Shown: piece after piece, positions 4,519 to 5,583 of the stretch
Layout of the letters: each line of letters opens with the position of its first letter
How positions within the stretch are numbered: position 1 is the first letter of the stretch
DNA from: Planctomycetota bacterium
Lineage (GTDB): Bacteria; Planctomycetota; Phycisphaerae; UBA1845; CAIVHJ01
NCBI GenBank assembly: GCA_022565195.1
Contig: JADFJZ010000138.1
Span: forward strand, 1-5,583
DNA length: 5,583 bases
Direction: 5' to 3'
Notes under the pieces: model-generated
Database searches by the model: none
Told to the model about the DNA's origin: nothing
What the model saw: the letters and a program-made list of their open reading frames with translations, nothing else
Translations under genes and position numbers: made by a program

Positions 4519-5583
4519 ATCTCCAGAAAGCACGACAAATCCTCCTCGCGGAGAACCAGATCCACCTGCTGAGCTTCTGGGACTCGCTGACACCCGCGGA
4601 GCAGGCCAAACTGCTTGAGGACATAGAAGCTGTCGATTGGAAGCTGCTGGGCGAACTCATCCGCAAGGAACACGCGCCGCGGGTCGAGATTTCCCCCGAA
4701 AACTGCACGCCGCCCACCGTCGTCACTCTTTCGAGCGGCGAGGACACACCGACCGACACGACTGACGCCAGACAAATCGGCGAAAGCCTGTTGCGCGACA
4801 ACCGCGTCGCAGCCCTCACCGTGGCCGGCGGCCAGGGAACCCGCCTCGGCTTCGCGGGCCCCAAGGGCATGTTTCCAATCACGCCCGTCAAGCATAAGAC
4901 GTTGTTCGCGCATTTCGCGGAGAGCATTGCCGCGACAAATCGCAGATACGAGTGCAGCGTCCCGTGGCTGATTATGACTTCTCCCGACAACCACTCAGCC
5001 ACCGTGGAATATTTTCGTGAGCACAATTTTCTGGGGGTCCCCGAAGATCGCGTGATGTTCTTTCAGCAAGGCGTCATGCCGGCGATCTCCATGGACGGTC
5101 GAGTGCTGTTGGCTGATCGACACTGCATCGCCTTCTCGCCGGACGGGCACGGGGGCACACTCCGGGCGCTGCATCGGTCGGGACTGTTGGATGAACTCCA
5201 GGCCCGGCGCTGCTCCTACATCAGCTATTTCCAAGTCGATAATCCGCTGCTCGTGCCGCTTGACCCGGTTTTCATCGGCCTGGTTCACAAAGGTCAATCA
5301 CAGGTCGGCAGCAAGGTCGTGCGTAAAGCCACTGACACGGAGAAGGTTGGAGTGTTCATCGACGTCGCGGGAACCACGCGGGTCGTCGAGTACTCCGTGC
5401 TGCCCGATCAAATGGCACGCCGGCGCAATCCGGATGGGACGCGGACCTTCGACTTTGCCAACATCGCCGCGCACATTCTGGATGTCGCCTTCATTCGGGA
5501 ATTGGTTACCGGCGGATCGCGCACCGGCATGCCCTGGTACTTGGCCCACAAGAAGGTGCCGCACTTTTATCCGAACACCGGCC
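4515..5583 (+). CDS. UAP1-like UDP-N-acetylhexosamine pyrophosphorylase (UDPGP family), 3' end outside window
   Basis: The frame is open from ATG 4515 to the right edge, giving 356 codons with no stop; family members run roughly 450-500 residues, so about a quarter is missing. The enzyme joins UTP and a sugar-1-phosphate to give UDP-sugar plus pyrophosphate in the cytoplasm. Its blocks follow human UAP1 (AGX) rather than UGP: N-terminal HLLSFWDSL (17-25), the nucleotide loop AGGQGTRLGFAGPKGMF (104-120), PWLIMTSPDNH (150-160), FFQQGVMPAIS (182-192), SPDGHGGTLRAL (208-219), VDNPLLVPLDPVFIG (241-255), GSKVVRKATDTEKVGV (265-280), VVEYS (290-294) and FANIAAH (314-320). GlcNAc-1-P is therefore the likeliest substrate, though planctomycete members are often labelled UTP-glucose-1-phosphate uridylyltransferase. 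Alignment of the first 20 residues with UAP1 supports ATG 4515. Its product would feed the WecB encoded nearby. It is divergent from the DUF362 gene and has a leader ORF before it. Confidence 0.93.
   Translation, partial: MNLQKARQILLAENQIHLLSFWDSLTPAEQAKLLEDIEAVDWKLLGELIRKEHAPRVEISPENCTPPTVVTLSSGEDTPTDTTDARQIGESLLRDNRVAALTVAGGQGTRLGFAGPKGMFPITPVKHKTLFAHFAESIAATNRRYECSVPWLIMTSPDNHSATVEYFREHNFLGVPEDRVMFFQQGVMPAISMDGRVLLADRHCIAFSPDGHGGTLRALHRSGLLDELQARRCSYISYFQVDNPLLVPLDPVFIGLVHKGQSQVGSKVVRKATDTEKVGVFIDVAGTTRVVEYSVLPDQMARRRNPDGTRTFDFANIAAHILDVAFIRELVTGGSRTGMPWYLAHKKVPHFYPNTG

Noticed and set aside
4386..4994. Extension of the DUF362 frame upstream to 4994 (538 residues)
   Set aside because: The extra N-terminal part lies antisense to the well-supported UAP1-like gene, would bury the Tat signal inside the protein, and the GGAGG-spaced GTG at 4385 explains the true start.

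Overview
The window looks like a fragment of a moderately GC-rich bacterial chromosome, most probably a planctomycete or another member of the PVC group. Three things point there. One is a long one-domain prepilin-type protein with a G^FTLIE processing site and an 'SPNHGGQGQ...DNIYT' C-terminal block. Another is a Tat-exported DUF362 protein. The third is a UDP-sugar pyrophosphorylase of the eukaryote-like UAP1/UDPGP type. The lineage is an inference from protein style, because no rRNA or other marker gene is present.

Layout, left to right. (1) The C-terminal 134 codons of a DPM1/GtrB-like family-2 glycosyltransferase run in from the left edge on the + strand. (2) A 221-bp gap holds a 178-bp imperfect palindrome whose arms consist of degenerate GAATGRR heptamers, capped outside by a 'CCACGAAGGCACGAAGG'-type end. 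(3) wecB (+) encodes a complete non-hydrolysing UDP-GlcNAc 2-epimerase. (4) A 9-bp GC-rich hairpin with a T-run on the minus strand terminates the converging prepilin-like gene. (5) The prepilin-like gene (-) starts at a tandem ATG behind GGAG. (6) A 524-bp non-coding gap follows, GC-rich and hairpin-rich in its left half. (7) A Tat-signal DUF362 gene (-) starts at a GTG behind GGAGG. (8) A 129-bp divergent intergenic region contains an unusual 16-codon TTG-initiated leader ORF with a consensus ribosome binding site; its stop overlaps the next start as ATGA. (9) The first 356 codons of a UAP1-like UDP-N-acetylhexosamine pyrophosphorylase (+) run off the right edge.

The sugar genes fit one surface-polysaccharide theme. 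The pyrophosphorylase would make UDP-GlcNAc, WecB would epimerise it to UDP-ManNAc, and the glycosyltransferase would move a sugar onto a lipid carrier or glycan. The prepilin-like and DUF362 genes sit on the opposite strand and have no evident biochemical link to that pathway. No mobile-element gene, CRISPR array, tRNA or rRNA was seen. The most unusual signals are non-coding: the heptamer-built palindrome, the structured gap upstream of the prepilin gene, and the coupled leader ORF before the pyrophosphorylase. I did not find a convincing new multi-gene system.
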